NCBI RefSeq assembly: GCF_000599605.1
Contig: NZ_KK082679.1
Span: forward strand, 89,780-153,779
Source: Prevotella sp. HJM029
GTDB taxonomy: Bacteria; Bacteroidota; Bacteroidia; Bacteroidales; Bacteroidaceae
Reading direction: 5' to 3'
DNA length: 64,000 nt
In this document: in pieces, positions 51,072 through 59,813 of the stretch
Layout: each line of letters opens with the position of its first letter
Position numbering within the stretch: position 1 is the stretch's first letter
Translations under genes and position numbers: made by a program
Notes under the pieces: model-generated
Seen by the model: only the letters and a program-made list of their open reading frames with translations
What the model was told of the DNA's origin: nothing
Databases searched by the model: none

Positions 51072-53927
51072 TTATTGAATAACGATGTTTACGATTTTCT
51101 TGGGCACGATAATCACTTTCACGATGGTCTTGCCTTCTAAATACTTTTGGCTGCGTTCGTCGGCCTTTGCCTCGGCTTCGATGGTGGCATTGTCGGCATC
51201 GGCGGGGAAAACCTTTTGGAAACGTGCCTTACCATTGAAGCTAATGGTGAGCTGTATTTCGCTCTCTACCAAATAACTTTCGTTGGCTTTGGGCCACGAA
51301 GCATCGCAAACGGTGGTCGAATGGCCTAAGGCATGCCACAGTTCCTCGGCGATGTGGGGAGCGAATGGTGCCAGCAACACCACCACATCTTGCAGCACTT
51401 GGCGGCTGTGGCATTGCTGTTGTCCCAGCTCATTGACGGCAATCATGAAGGCCGAGATAGAGGTATTGTAGCTGAAGCGCTCCATATCCTCGCTCACCTT
51501 CTTGATGAGTTTGTGCAAAGTCTTGAGATTTTCCTTCGTGGGCTGGCTGTCATCGACGAGCAAAGCATCGCTGTTTCGGCCATAGAAGAGCGCCCATAGC
51601 TTCTTGAGGAAGCGGAAACAGCCGTCGATACCATTGGTATCCCAGGGCTTACTGGCCTCTACCGGACCGAGAAACATCTCGTAAAGGCGCAGCGTGTCGG
51701 CGCCATATTCGGCAATGATGTCGTCGGGGTTGACCACGTTGTGCATGCTCTTCGACATCTTTTCAACCGCCCATCCGCAGTGATATTGTCCTTCTTCAAG
51801 CACAAACTCGGCCTGTTCGTATTCGGGTCGCCATGCTTTGAAGGCGTCAACGTCGAGGATATCGTTCTTCACCAAGCCCACCCACACGTGAATGGGCGTG
51901 GTGTCGTATTGGTCTTTCAGTCCCTTTGACACGAAAACGGGTGCTTTGTCTTTCGCCGTGTCGTTGACACGATAGACAAAGTTCGACCGGCCTTGTATCA
52001 TTCCCTGATTGACCAACTTCTCAAAGGGTTCTTCTTTGCAGCTCACACCATAGTCGAAAAGGAACTTATTCCAAAAGCGACTGTAAATTAAATGGCCTGT
52101 AGCGTGCTCCGTTCCGCCCACATAAAGGTCGACATTCTGCCAATAATGGTCGGCTTCCTCGCCCACAAGTGCCTGCGTGTTATGCGGATCCATGTAGCGA
52201 AGGTAATAGGCTGAGCTGCCTGCAAAGCCCGGCATGGTGTTCAATTCCAAGGGAAACACCGTCTGTTGGTCAATCCGCTCGTTCTCCACCACGCGTTGAT
52301 TGGCCTCGTCCCACGCCCATTTCTTCGCGCGTCCCAAAGGCGGTTCGCCACTTTCTGTGGGCTGATATTTGTCGATTTCGGGCAGTTCGAGGGGCAGACA
52401 AGCCTCGGGAATCATGTAGGGAAGTCCATTCTTATAATAAACGGGGAAGGGTTCGCCCCAATAACGCTGCCGTGAGAAGATGGCATCGCGTAGGCGATAG
52501 TTCACTTTTACGCGGCCAAGACCATGGCGGGTGACATATTCTTTGGTATAGGCAATGGCCTCTTTCACCGTTTTTCCATTCAGGGTGAAGTCCTCAAACA
52601 CGGCTTTTCCGTCGCGAGGCGAGTTCATCACGATACCTTCTTTTGCGTCGAAGCTCTCGTTTTCCACATCGGCGCCCTCGATAAGTGGCACGATGGGCAG
52701 GTTGAAATGCTTGGCAAAGGCATAGTCGCGACTGTCATGTGCGGGCACAGCCATCACTGCTCCGGTGCCATAGCCTGCCAAAACATACTCCGAAATCCAA
52801 ATGGGTATCTCCTCACCCGTGAAGGGATTGACAGCATAGCTGCCTGTAAACACGCCCGTCACCTTGCGATCACTCATGCGATCGAGCTCGGTGCGCTTCT
52901 TCACATAGTCCAAATAGGTGGCCACTTCGGCCTGTTTCTCGGGTTTGGTGAGCGTGCCAACGAGTTCGCTTTCGGGTGCCAATACCATGAAGGTGACGCC
53001 AAAGATGGTGTCGACGCGGGTGGTGAAAATAGTGATTTCGCGTGCCTCGCCGGCCACTTTAAACGCAATCTCGGTGCCTTCAGAGTGGCCAATCCAGTTG
53101 CGTTGCGTCTCTTTGATGGCATCGGTCCAGTTCACTTTGTCTAAACCCTCCAACAAACGCTGGGCGTAGGCCGACGTGCGTAGACACCATTGCTGCATCT
53201 TTTTCTGAATCACGGGGTAGCCCCCACGCTCGCTAACGCCGTTAACCACCTCGTCGTTGGCAAGCACTGTGCCCAACTCGGGGCACCAGTTGACCATCGT
53301 TTCGCCCAAGTAGGCGATGCGATAGTTCATCAACGTGCGCTGCTGTTGCGCTTCATCATAGGCTTTCCACTCGGCAGCCGTGAACGAAAGTTCCTCGCTT
53401 TGCGCCACATGTAGCCCCGCAGTGCCCTGGGCTTCAAAATGCTTCACGAGCAAATCGATGGGCAATGCCTTTTGCTGGTCGTTGTCGAAATAGCTCGAAA
53501 ACATCTTCTCGAACGCCCATTGTGTCCAGTGATAATAGGCCGGATCGCAGGTTCTCACCTCACGACTCCAGTCAAATGAGAACCCAATCTTGTCCAACTG
53601 CTCGCGGTAGTGCGCGATGTTGGTCTCGGTAGTGAGTGCAGGATGTTGCCCAGTCTGTATGGCATATTGCTCGGCAGGCAATCCATAGGCATCATAACCC
53701 ATGGGGTTGAGCACGTTAAAGCCTTGCTGTCGCTTGTAACGGGCATAGATATCGCTGGCAATATAGCCTAAAGGATGGCCCACATGCAAGCCGGCTCCCG
53801 AGGGATAGGGGAACATGTTGAGCACATAAAACTTGGTCTTCGAAGCGTCTTCAACCACCTTATAGGTCTGTTGTTCGCGCCAGACTTTCTGCCATTTTTT
53901 CTCTATTTCACTGAAGTTATAATCCAT
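51072..53927 (-). CDS. leuS: Leucyl-tRNA synthetase
   Basis: Charges tRNA-Leu. 951 residues from the ATG at 53927 ([16 protein letters not shown]); an open frame extends 59 residues further upstream but crosses the promoter and looks non-coding. Class I motifs: [16 protein letters not shown] (HIGH region) and EKMSKSMHN (KMSKS). The editing domain ([34 protein letters not shown]) and anticodon-binding C-terminus are intact. First gene of the operon leuS-yitT-rdgB-porZ-flippase. Confidence 0.97.
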   Translation of the reverse strand: MDYNFSEIEKKWQKVWREQQTYKVVEDASKTKFYVLNMFPYPSGAGLHVGHPLGYIASDIYARYKRQQGFNVLNPMGYDAYGLPAEQYAIQTGQHPALTTETNIAHYREQLDKIGFSFDWSREVRTCDPAYYHWTQWAFEKMFSSYFDNDQQKALPIDLLVKHFEAQGTAGLHVAQSEELSFTAAEWKAYDEAQQQRTLMNYRIAYLGETMVNWCPELGTVLANDEVVNGVSERGGYPVIQKKMQQWCLRTSAYAQRLLEGLDKVNWTDAIKETQRNWIGHSEGTEIAFKVAGEAREITIFTTRVDTIFGVTFMVLAPESELVGTLTKPEKQAEVATYLDYVKKRTELDRMSDRKVTGVFTGSYAVNPFTGEEIPIWISEYVLAGYGTGAVMAVPAHDSRDYAFAKHFNLPIVPLIEGADVENESFDAKEGIVMNSPRDGKAVFEDFTLNGKTVKEAIAYTKEYVTRHGLGRVKVNYRLRDAIFSRQRYWGEPFPVYYKNGLPYMIPEACLPLELPEIDKYQPTESGEPPLGRAKKWAWDEANQRVVENERIDQQTVFPLELNTMPGFAGSSAYYLRYMDPHNTQALVGEEADHYWQNVDLYVGGTEHATGHLIYSRFWNKFLFDYGVSCKEEPFEKLVNQGMIQGRSNFVYRVNDTAKDKAPVFVSKGLKDQYDTTPIHVWVGLVKNDILDVDAFKAWRPEYEQAEFVLEEGQYHCGWAVEKMSKSMHNVVNPDDIIAEYGADTLRLYEMFLGPVEASKPWDTNGIDGCFRFLKKLWALFYGRNSDALLVDDSQPTKENLKTLHKLIKKVSEDMERFSYNTSISAFMIAVNELGQQQCHSRQVLQDVVVLLAPFAPHIAEELWHALGHSTTVCDASWPKANESYLVESEIQLTISFNGKARFQKVFPADADNATIEAEAKADERSQKYLEGKTIVKVIIVPKKIVNIVIQ

Positions 53928-53990
53928 TCTTCCGATTGTTTGATGGGGCTTGCGGCACCTTCGCGCCTTCACCTTAATATAATATGTTCG

Positions 53991-54022
53991 CAAAGGTAAG
54001 GCTTTTCGTGCATAATGCAAAA
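53991..54022 (-). promoter_or_regulatory. Promoter of the leuS operon
   Basis: Minus strand: TTTTG (54018-54022), 19-bp spacer, TACCTTTG (53991-53998), 64 bp before leuS. Confidence 0.8.
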
Positions 54023-54172
54023 GTAAAGCGCGAAAAAGCGCAAAAAAACCTCCTTTGCTGTCCGTTGTTCTTGCGCTGCTCTCACGCCAGGATGAGTGTC
54101 CCATGGAAATATAAATCGCATGCTTCTGCTGCGGCTATGCCAGTTTAATCTTCGCCAATATCTTATGCAGTG

Positions 54173-54204
54173 TTTGTTGATTACACGGAAAAAGATTATC
54201 TTTA
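54173..54204 (+). promoter_or_regulatory. Promoter of the 56-residue gene
   Basis: TTTG (54173-54176), 20-bp spacer, TATCTTTA (54197-54204), a near-consensus Bacteroidota promoter, 37 bp before the ATG at 54241. Confidence 0.55.
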
Positions 54205-54240
54205 CATAGCTATTCATCGTTATGATTAAACTTTTTATAG

Positions 54241-54411
54241 ATGAAACAAACGATAGATACCTATAGGCTGACAAGCATGGAGGAACCCACAGAGGCTTTC
54301 TTGTCGCAGATTATGCGCGAAGCTGCTGAAGAAGCAGCACAATCAAATCATGCTGCCACGCGCTTGTTTTTTGATCAGTTGCGACAGGCTGCCGCAAAGG
54401 TAGATGCGTGA
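54241..54411 (+). CDS. Short conserved-type protein (56 residues)
   Basis: 56 residues, MKQTIDTYRLTSMEEPTEAF to RQAAAKVDA. The R-L-x-S-x-E-E-P-T motif followed by acidic-basic helix is, as I recall it, a recurring feature of tiny Prevotella/Bacteroides proteins of unknown function. A promoter-like element lies just upstream. An ATG at 54224 in another frame gives only a 14-residue leader. I infer that it is a real gene; function unknown. Confidence 0.55.
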   Translation: MKQTIDTYRLTSMEEPTEAFLSQIMREAAEEAAQSNHAATRLFFDQLRQAAAKVDA

Positions 54412-54525
54412 TAAAACGCCATTTCAGTCGAATCTTCTCGTCAAAACGTATAAGTGCATAAGGGAGAAGGTGGTATGAAGGCGACTATAGCCCGTAGTAG
54501 GAGCTTATGGTCACACTTTTATTTT

Positions 54526-54565
54526 AAAAACCTCCCCCACTTTTAAACCTTAAAAGCAGGGGAGG
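54526..54565 (-). terminator. Intrinsic terminator of the M15-HU-smalltalk genes
   Basis: Minus strand: a stem of about 16 bp (CCTCCCCTGCTTTTAA with complement, two G-T pairs), short loop, then TTTTT. It lies 27 bp after the smalltalk gene. Confidence 0.85.
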
Positions 54566-54591
54566 CGTTGTTATCGGCTTGCGAAAGGGAT

Positions 54592-54696
54592 TCACTCGCC
54601 CAGCTCTTTGGCTCCTAATGCGCCTAAGATAGCGGTGGCCAAAGTGATGATGATCTTGATAACAACTTTCCAATCGTCAGTTCTAAACTTGCTCAT
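54592..54696 (-). CDS. Smalltalk protein
   Basis: 34 residues from the ATG at 54696 (MSKFRTDDWKVVIKIIITLA, then TAILGALGAKELGE). A short polar start and one hydrophobic helix match the tiny smalltalk family of Bacteroidota, typically next to HU-like and peptidoglycan-hydrolase genes, as here. An in-frame start further upstream is unsupported. Membrane location is likely. Function is unknown. Confidence 0.8.
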   Translation of the reverse strand: MSKFRTDDWKVVIKIIITLATAILGALGAKELGE

Positions 54697-54786
54697 TTTG
54701 ATTTGATTATTAAGGTGAAACATGATTTTAAGAAGGGCTTCGCTCCCCAAAGGCGGTGCCCCGAGGAGCCGAAGCAAGGGGAAGGC

Positions 54787-55242
54787 TTATCCGCCTACGG
54801 CTGGAGTGCCCGCTGGTTTCTTGTTGATGACATAGGTGCCATGCTCTTGCAGAGCCACACCGCGGAGCAACTCCTTCACGTGTTTGTGGGCATCGCGGTC
54901 CAAATTCGACGCAGGAAGGAAGTTTACATGCAAGCTCTTCACGTTCTTCACAGGATTAAATTCTCCTGCTGTGGCCGCTGGTTTGCAGCGCAACCCCACT
55001 TTAAACGTGCCCAAACCATCAATCTTTACGCGCTTGGAGTCTTGCAGATGGGTGGTCATCACCTCTACCAACTCAATTAAAACGGCGGTCACGTCGCTGC
55101 GCTTGAGCGAACAGTTGCGCTCAATCTGGGTGGCGATGGTCTCTAAGTCGACAACGCCTTGGTGCACGGCACGCGCATAAAACTTCTTGTAACCAGCACT
55201 TTTCTTGTTTTTGTTCTCGTAGATTTTGTACAATACAGACAT
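54787..55242 (-). CDS. HU-like DNA-binding protein
   Basis: 151 residues. The Bacteroidota variant of HU/IHF: MSVLYKIYENKNKKSAGYKK, the helical core (VDLETIATQIERNCSLKRSD and VLIELVEVMTTHLQDSKRV) and the arm/wing region KIDGLGTFKVGL. It has a longer C-terminal tail than classical HU. Encoded between the M15 peptidase and smalltalk genes, all leftward. It may be a domesticated or phage-derived nucleoid protein. Confidence 0.85.
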   Translation of the reverse strand: MSVLYKIYENKNKKSAGYKKFYARAVHQGVVDLETIATQIERNCSLKRSDVTAVLIELVEVMTTHLQDSKRVKIDGLGTFKVGLRCKPAATAGEFNPVKNVKSLHVNFLPASNLDRDAHKHVKELLRGVALQEHGTYVINKKPAGTPAVGG

Positions 55243-55317
55243 AATTCTGTTCCTTTCTTTTTGTTAAATTGTTAATTAAATTATTATGGTCATTCTTATA
55301 AGAATAGGCTGTTGTGC

Positions 55318-55716
55318 TTACTTCTTAGCGGTAAGGTGGAAGGCTTCGTGGCGATTGCGTTGTGGTGCGCGTCGATAGCTCACGTGCAACCAGCAACACC
55401 CATTGCGCATGGCATGCTCAAAGAGCAGTTGATCGAAGGGCAGGTGGTGGCGAATGTAGTCGAAATAGCGACGTCCTTCAGCCTCGCTCGCCACATGGAT
55501 GTCGGCTGCTTCGCCCAATAGGTGTTGTGAGTTTTGCTTTCCTCTAATCACTTTATTTAAAGCGGGTGAGCGATAACCGCTGGCAATAATAATTCGCCCA
55601 AATCTCAAGCGCAGAGGTTCTAATACCATCTTGCAAAGCGCTTGCAAATTTTCTTCTTCGGCTTCTGTGGGGGTGTTGTCGATACCCAACTTTAAAGCCA
55701 CGCCCGAATGGTTCAT
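55318..55716 (-). CDS. M15-family peptidase (D-Ala-D-Ala carboxypeptidase-like endolysin)
   Basis: 132 residues from the ATG at 55716, with zinc-site motifs SQHLLGEAADIHV (His and Asp) and WLHVSY (His). IIIASGYRSPALNKVIRG precedes them, as in VanY/endolysin-like Peptidase_M15_3. The N-terminus looks incomplete: in-frame sequence before this ATG reads KKWYSPHFSKAE, the expected beginning, but reaches a stop with no start codon. An ATG at 55766 would supply MNTNQ if one base were added to the A7 tract at 55747-55753. It cuts peptidoglycan stem peptides by family. First of three leftward genes with HU-like and smalltalk. Confidence 0.8.
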   Translation of the reverse strand: MNHSGVALKLGIDNTPTEAEEENLQALCKMVLEPLRLRFGRIIIASGYRSPALNKVIRGKQNSQHLLGEAADIHVASEAEGRRYFDYIRHHLPFDQLLFEHAMRNGCCWLHVSYRRAPQRNRHEAFHLTAKK

Positions 55717-55746
55717 CTCGGCTTTTGAGAAATGGGGCGAATACCA

Positions 55747-55753
55747 TTTTTTT
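55747..55753 (-). other. A7 tract splitting the M15 gene's 5' end
   Basis: On the coding strand, ATG at 55766 starts MNTNQK and enters a run of seven A. With eight A the frame would continue KKWYSPHFSKAEMNHSG into the peptidase; with seven it stops after 17 codons. Candidates are a sequencing error, slippage or a true mutation. Confidence 0.7.
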
Positions 55754-55815
55754 GATTTGTGTTCATTTCAGTTCTGTTTATTAAGGTTCAGAAGATTGGT
55801 CTTACTGAACTGATG

Positions 55816-55847
55816 CAAAGGTACAAATTTTTGCCCTATGCTGTCAA
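55816..55847 (-). promoter_or_regulatory. Promoter of the M15 peptidase gene
   Basis: Minus strand: TACCTTTG (55816-55823) with TTG (55845-55847) 21 bp upstream. It places transcription start about 40 bp before the ATG at 55766, supporting that longer N-terminus. Confidence 0.6.
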
Positions 55848-55952
55848 GCTTTTTGGAAGATATTTGGTGATACAATTGTTAAGTTTTGCTCGGTTTTAAG
55901 GACTATTAACGGAAAATGGTGCATATGGAAAAAATATTTCCACGAAAACTAT

Positions 55953-55960
55953 TAACTTTG
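55953..55960 (+). promoter_or_regulatory. -7 element before the RteC-like gene
   Basis: TAACTTTG fits TAnnTTTG, 152 bp before the ATG at 56113. No clear -33 box. Confidence 0.4.
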
Positions 55961-56112
55961 TAGGCGCAACTCCATCCATAAGGTCTGTGTGCTTTGGCGT
56001 GCTTCTTGTTGTCTTGGGCGCGTTGTCTTATAGGGGCTTTTTGCGAGGTGCGTCTTCTTTCTGGCGTGCTATATATAATAAGGTGAAAGTTTCACTGTTA
56101 ACATTAACCATC

Positions 56113-56562
56113 ATGGATCCTATCCTCTGTGCATTAAAAAATGAAATCTCGGCCCTTTTGGCACTCACTCCGGCCGACAATCTGTATTGGTGTGGCAGCC
56201 ACACCGACCTTTTCGAGGCGGCAGCCCTCGTGTGTACCTCTTTTCCGCTCTACACTTCGGCAGGGCATCTCTATCGTGTGGGGCCGCTCATCCACGACCT
56301 TTGCCTGCGGTTGCATCTTGAAGAGCCCCACAATCCGCGCGCCTATCTCTTTAAAGCCAAGCATAGAAAGTACATCCGTCAGCTGCCTTTCCAACAGCGT
56401 TATGCGCAGTGTCTGCAGCAAATGCCGCGCCCTTTGTTTGCCATGATACGGGTGGGCGAGGGGAAGGATCTCCCTTTCTGCTCGTCATCTCCGCAGCCTG
56501 CTGCCGGTATGCGCGTGGCGGATGCACCCGATGCGTTGGATGCCACACGTCATGAGGGCTGA
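56113..56562 (+). CDS. Unrecognised protein, faintly RteC-like
   Basis: 149 residues from the ATG at 56113 (MDPILCALKNEISALLALTP); the longer frame from 55987 is unlikely because it starts close to the promoter element. The segment YWCGSHTDLFEAAALVCTSF followed by an approximately 30-residue basic helix and FQQRYAQCLQQM recalls the C-terminal part of RteC regulators (W-x-G-S-x-x-x-L-x-E). Similarity is weak. It stands alone on the plus strand beside short accessory genes. Confidence 0.5.
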   Translation: MDPILCALKNEISALLALTPADNLYWCGSHTDLFEAAALVCTSFPLYTSAGHLYRVGPLIHDLCLRLHLEEPHNPRAYLFKAKHRKYIRQLPFQQRYAQCLQQMPRPLFAMIRVGEGKDLPFCSSSPQPAAGMRVADAPDALDATRHEG

Positions 56563-56620
56563 TACTGAGGGGCATCCACCGCTCAATGGGAAGGGAAAAG
56601 GCGACGGCGTGGCCTTGGGA

Positions 56621-57217
56621 TTACCCCTTTCGCTCTCGTGTTGTTTCCAACTCCCATTTAAAGAAGCCTAAGTTTACGCCGAAAGTCATTCGCTGAACGC
56701 TGATGGGCATGGGGTCGGCAAAGACCTCATCCATCAAGTTTTTGAAGGCATTCTGCTCTTGAGCGGTCGGCAGTTCGCCACCTTTTGCAATCTCATCGTT
56801 GGCCTGTTGCATGGCTCTTGCCAACTGACGGAGCTTTGTAAACGTCTCGATGATGGCAATGGTGGCTTCAGTTGCGAGGGTCGACTTGATGATGGTGGCG
56901 AGCATATAAAGCCCTTTCTCGGTAAAGGCTTTCGGAAGAACAGTTGAATGTTTCAGCGGATTGAACCGGTGGAAATTTTCCACCAGTTCCTTTTTCTCTT
57001 CTTTTTCGAGGGTGATGATATAGCCTTGTGGAAATTTATCAGGGTTATTCTTGACGGCTTTGTTGATATCTCTCGTCTCCACCCCATAAAGTTCGGCGAT
57101 GTCTCTATCGAGGATAACCTGCGTATCGCGAAGGACAATGATCTTACTCTCGACTTGTTTTATCTGCTTGTGCTCTCCCATGAGAACAAAGATAGCACTT
57201 TTTTCTGAGGTTTCCAT
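56621..57217 (-). CDS. ORF6N domain-containing protein
   Basis: 198 residues. ORF6N domain: IIVLRDTQVILDRDIAELYG, VETRDINKAVKNN, FPQGYIITLE, and a following KHSTVLPKAFTEKGLYMLAT segment, then a helical C-terminus. Such proteins come from phages and mobile elements, where the domain is thought to bind DNA as a KilA-N/Bro relative. It is monocistronic, leftward. No defence or toxin motif is seen. Confidence 0.88.
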   Translation of the reverse strand: METSEKSAIFVLMGEHKQIKQVESKIIVLRDTQVILDRDIAELYGVETRDINKAVKNNPDKFPQGYIITLEKEEKKELVENFHRFNPLKHSTVLPKAFTEKGLYMLATIIKSTLATEATIAIIETFTKLRQLARAMQQANDEIAKGGELPTAQEQNAFKNLMDEVFADPMPISVQRMTFGVNLGFFKWELETTRERKG

Positions 57218-57401
57218 GTTTTTCTTCCCGCTTTTCTTTCTGTCCGTTCGCCATCCCGCTCACCCGCCTTCCATTCTTGCCAGCACCCTCTTTCGAGTAA
57301 CATGCACACCGTTCGCATCAAACACCGCGTTACATAACCCATCGACATGCCACGGACAGCCCACTTATCATCGTTCTGATTTCATTTATCCCCCGCTTCA
57401 T

Positions 57402-57956
57402 CTAATACGCAAATGTATAATCTGTTCGGATTAAAATAGATTCAAGCAAGTTCTCTTTGAACATAAAATAGAGCCAAACGCCATCTAAACCAGAGATACA
57501 TTCTACAACATTAATATTTTTCAATTTGTCCCTACAATCGGAATAGCCTAATAGTGAAAGCAGAGTTAGTTTATCCATTCCAATGCTGATATCCCGCGCT
57601 ATTTTAATATTGTCTTTTATCACGGCGTTCACAATCTGTATCCTCTTACTGCCATTTTTATCCATAAAGATAACAATAGTGCTGTTTTTATATTTATACT
57701 TAAACAGATTGTTGTTTCCCTTTTTGCTGGTAACAGGAACCCTCTTTAATAAAGGGTACCTTTTCTCATACTGATTGACATTACGGAATATCCCAAACGG
57801 ATAGTATAAAAAAGGATCGGTTGTTATAATCTGCAAGGTATCATTGCTAATCCTCGTTTCTATAATATCCTTTCTATTTTGTCCAGATATAGATGAACAT
57901 TTCGTAAAAGGTGATAATGCGAATACAGATATGAATAGAATTACAACTTTATTCAT
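57402..57956 (-). CDS. Unrecognised exported protein (possible immunity protein)
   Basis: 184 residues with a hydrophobic N-terminus (VVILFISVFALSPFTKCSSI) that may be a lipoprotein signal. The mature part is lysine/asparagine-rich. No family recognised. It lies 87 bp downstream of the SH3-like lipoprotein in the AT-rich gene string. Small exported proteins after a toxin gene often act as immunity proteins; here that is inference from position only. Confidence 0.55.
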   Translation of the reverse strand: MNKVVILFISVFALSPFTKCSSISGQNRKDIIETRISNDTLQIITTDPFLYYPFGIFRNVNQYEKRYPLLKRVPVTSKKGNNNLFKYKYKNSTIVIFMDKNGSKRIQIVNAVIKDNIKIARDISIGMDKLTLLSLLGYSDCRDKLKNINVVECISGLDGVWLYFMFKENLLESILIRTDYTFAY

Positions 57957-58043
57957 TTACAGGTTTTATTGGTTCTTAAAATTAAGCGACATGTTCGGTG
58001 TATGTTTTTTTCTATCAACTCCTATATATTCTTGATTCCGGAT

Positions 58044-58562
58044 TCAATTACAAGCAGAGTATGGATTATCGCATTGATCAGGAGGAGACAACCAACCTTC
58101 CTTAACCGTATTCTCTTCTATTGTTGTTATCTTTAACCAATTATTAGAACAATCTTTTATTGTATATAGGTCTCCCCAACAAGGATGATTAATATAACAG
58201 GATATCTCTGATTTCTCATCTGGCTTTTTATAAAGTCTTATTGTGTCTGTTGTAGCTGGATTTATTCCTAACAGTCTCAATTCTATCCATCCGGATTGAT
58301 TCAATGTAGAATTTGCATCATTCACGATTTCTACATGGGCAAACTCGTTTTTTATATCATTTATTGTCAATACGGGATAGTCTTCAGCAACTGTGTCATT
58401 AATAATAGAATCAACAGGTGTACTCGTTGTTGAGGGCAGTTTATACAAATAAACAAATCTTTGGGTAGGTTTCAACAAACAACTTCCCTTATAACTTTTA
58501 TTAGTAGAGCAACAACATGCCCCACTAATAAAGATAATTATTAATACTAAAGATATTTTCAT
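58044..58562 (-). CDS. SH3-like lipoprotein (possible immunity protein)
   Basis: 172 residues. Lipobox-like SGACCCS at the signal end; the C-terminal half reads as a bacterial SH3-type fold (TIRLYKKPDEKSEISCYINH to WLKITTIEENTVKEGWL) ending GWLSPPDQCDNPYSACN, a tail seen in small SH3-like lipoproteins of Bacteroidota. Its start overlaps the stop of the L,D-transpeptidase-like gene (ATGA), so the two are translated together. Coupling with a peptidoglycan-type enzyme suggests an immunity role. Moderate certainty. Confidence 0.6.
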   Translation of the reverse strand: MKISLVLIIIFISGACCCSTNKSYKGSCLLKPTQRFVYLYKLPSTTSTPVDSIINDTVAEDYPVLTINDIKNEFAHVEIVNDANSTLNQSGWIELRLLGINPATTDTIRLYKKPDEKSEISCYINHPCWGDLYTIKDCSNNWLKITTIEENTVKEGWLSPPDQCDNPYSACN

Positions 58563-58768
58563 TGTCGTCGTACTCTTAATAATCCGCTTTTTGTTTCTCC
58601 TAATTGTTTATTGAAGCTATCCCACTGTTTTGGTACAATAAGTAAGCAACCCTCAGATACTCCATGTAATTTTCCACCTTTCTTAAAAGTCCCTGCCCAA
58701 CCGTCCTTGTTAGGCCTATGGACGAAAACTCCTGTAAGATAATCTTGATTCGGATATATGCTACTCAT
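58559..58768 (-). CDS. Short L,D-transpeptidase (Tlde1/YkuD)-like protein
   Basis: 69 residues. GVFVHRPNKDGWAG and HGVSEGCLLIVPKQWDSF carry the spaced His and S-x-G-C that define YkuD-type L,D-transpeptidases and the related Tlde1 type VI secretion effectors, which alter peptidoglycan. Normal domains are about 100-130 residues, so the N-terminal strands are missing; it may be the toxic tail of a larger toxin, or inactive. It overlaps the upstream gene by 8 bp and the SH3-like lipoprotein by 4. Confidence 0.5.
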   Translation of the reverse strand: MSSIYPNQDYLTGVFVHRPNKDGWAGTFKKGGKLHGVSEGCLLIVPKQWDSFNKQLGETKSGLLRVRRQ

Positions 58769-59336
58769 TTATAAAATCTTCGGTGATAATTATACTTTGG
58801 ATACGCATATTTGGGGGCAATGTCTTTACTTTATACACCCCAAACCATAGAGGATTATTAGGGGAAATATGGCTAATGTCCATTTGTAATACTATGTTTT
58901 TATAGCCTTTTATAGGCAAAAGCAGTATTCCATCGGGAGCAGACTCTATTCTTTTATCATCTATTTGATCTCGAATGTTTTTAATTGTCTGCCCGACAAA
59001 AATATTATTTAATCTTATTGTGGGAGATAGAATCGTAATTCGACTAATCTTATTTTTTGCAATCCAATTTCCTTCTAAGACAAGCATTATCTTTCCTTTA
59101 TGCCTACATTCGAGCATATTCCAATACTCTCCTTCGTCTCCCTCCTCTTCCCTTTTTGTTATTTGGAAAGGGGGAATCACAGCGATTGAATCCATATCTT
59201 TACCAAGATAGTGGATATAAGAGGTTAATCTTGTGCCTATTCTCTTTTGATAAAGTAAATGTTGATTATCACATAAGGCATTGACAGCACAATATTGTAA
59301 TAATATTAAAATAAAATATCTATTTAGTCTTTTCAT
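58761..59336 (-). CDS. Unrecognised secreted protein
   Basis: 191 residues with a signal peptide (MKRLNRYFILILLQYCAVNA, then LCDNQ). Predicted periplasmic, mostly beta, with no family I can name. Its start is nested in the end of a 35-residue gene (17-bp overlap), and its stop overlaps the start of the L,D-transpeptidase-like gene by 8 bp. The position between toxin-type sequences suggests a toxin- or immunity-related role (inference). Confidence 0.6.
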   Translation of the reverse strand: MKRLNRYFILILLQYCAVNALCDNQHLLYQKRIGTRLTSYIHYLGKDMDSIAVIPPFQITKREEEGDEGEYWNMLECRHKGKIMLVLEGNWIAKNKISRITILSPTIRLNNIFVGQTIKNIRDQIDDKRIESAPDGILLLPIKGYKNIVLQMDISHISPNNPLWFGVYKVKTLPPNMRIQSIIITEDFINE

Positions 59337-59427
59337 TTGAAGTCGTATCTGGATTTGATTGTGATGGTTCTTTTCTCGGTGCAGTAACGACTACTTCGGG
59401 TAAAATATTTGCATTCCGTAGCTTCAT
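59320..59427 (-). CDS. Tiny protein with an LPEVVVTAPRK motif
   Basis: 35 residues: MKLRNANILPEVVVTAPRKE then a polar tail ending TSNEKTK. The start overlaps the stop of the upstream toxin fragment (ATGA) and its end overlaps the 191-residue gene by 17 bp. The LPEVVVTA string recurs in Bacteroidota exported toxin-like proteins, as I recall. The nested coupling suggests it is translated, but it may be a fragment. Confidence 0.4.
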   Translation of the reverse strand: MKLRNANILPEVVVTAPRKEPSQSNPDTTSNEKTK

Positions 59428-59615
59428 ATAGTCTCCATTAAAGTGTTGAAAAATTCTTCGTTTGTTACTTTACCATAATTATTTGCTTCGGGGCTAATCT
59501 TTTTCCCATTTTTATCTATCGCATCAACATGTAAATGTGGTGGATAATTATGATATACCTTAACTCCGCAGCATAAATTCTTGTGAGAACTCCAAGTGCC
59601 TGGGAAACAATATCC
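59424..59615 (-). pseudogene. C-terminal fragment of a toxin-like gene
   Basis: Leftward, open for about 64 codons to a stop at 59424. It lacks a start codon and reads CCGVKVYHNYPPHLHVDAID, KNGKKISPEANNYGKVTNEE, FFNTLMETI. The beta-rich His/Asp segment and the four-base overlap with the next small gene look like the tail of a polymorphic toxin. The part upstream of 59616 is interrupted by a stop and unrelated sequence. The toxin class is not recognised. Confidence 0.45.
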
Positions 59616-59813
59616 TCAAAACACTTGGATATGTCAGAAATTTCACCTATCTTGGTGCTGCAAACATAACAAGTAAGCAAAAATCTGACATGACAAAGGT
59701 AGCAATTAAAAACGAGAATATCACTTCCTTCGGAGGAATTTACATCATTTCTTTGTGGCTTTTCATACTTTGAATTATGAATTACCAAGGTAATTATAAT
59801 TATGAATTAATAC
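59616..59813. other. Junction sequence with an inverted repeat
   Basis: Between the toxin fragment and nrdB. ATGTCAGA (about 59631) and TCTGACAT (about 59683) form an inverted repeat; nearer nrdB AATTACC/GGTAATT flanks AA. Probably debris of a rearrangement or mobile element; no gene recognised. Confidence 0.4.

Noticed and set aside
53928-54104. 59-residue extension of LeuS
   Set aside because: It crosses the leuS promoter and reads as basic, non-conserved sequence; the start at 53927 matches known LeuS proteins.
57099-57434. Plus-strand open frame opposite the ORF6N gene's 5' end
   Set aside because: It overlaps the ORF6N N-terminus antisense and shows no family similarity.
59516-59788. 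90-codon open frame before the toxin fragment
   Set aside because: It runs across the junction in a different frame from the recognisable toxin tail and has a low-complexity end; probably not translated.
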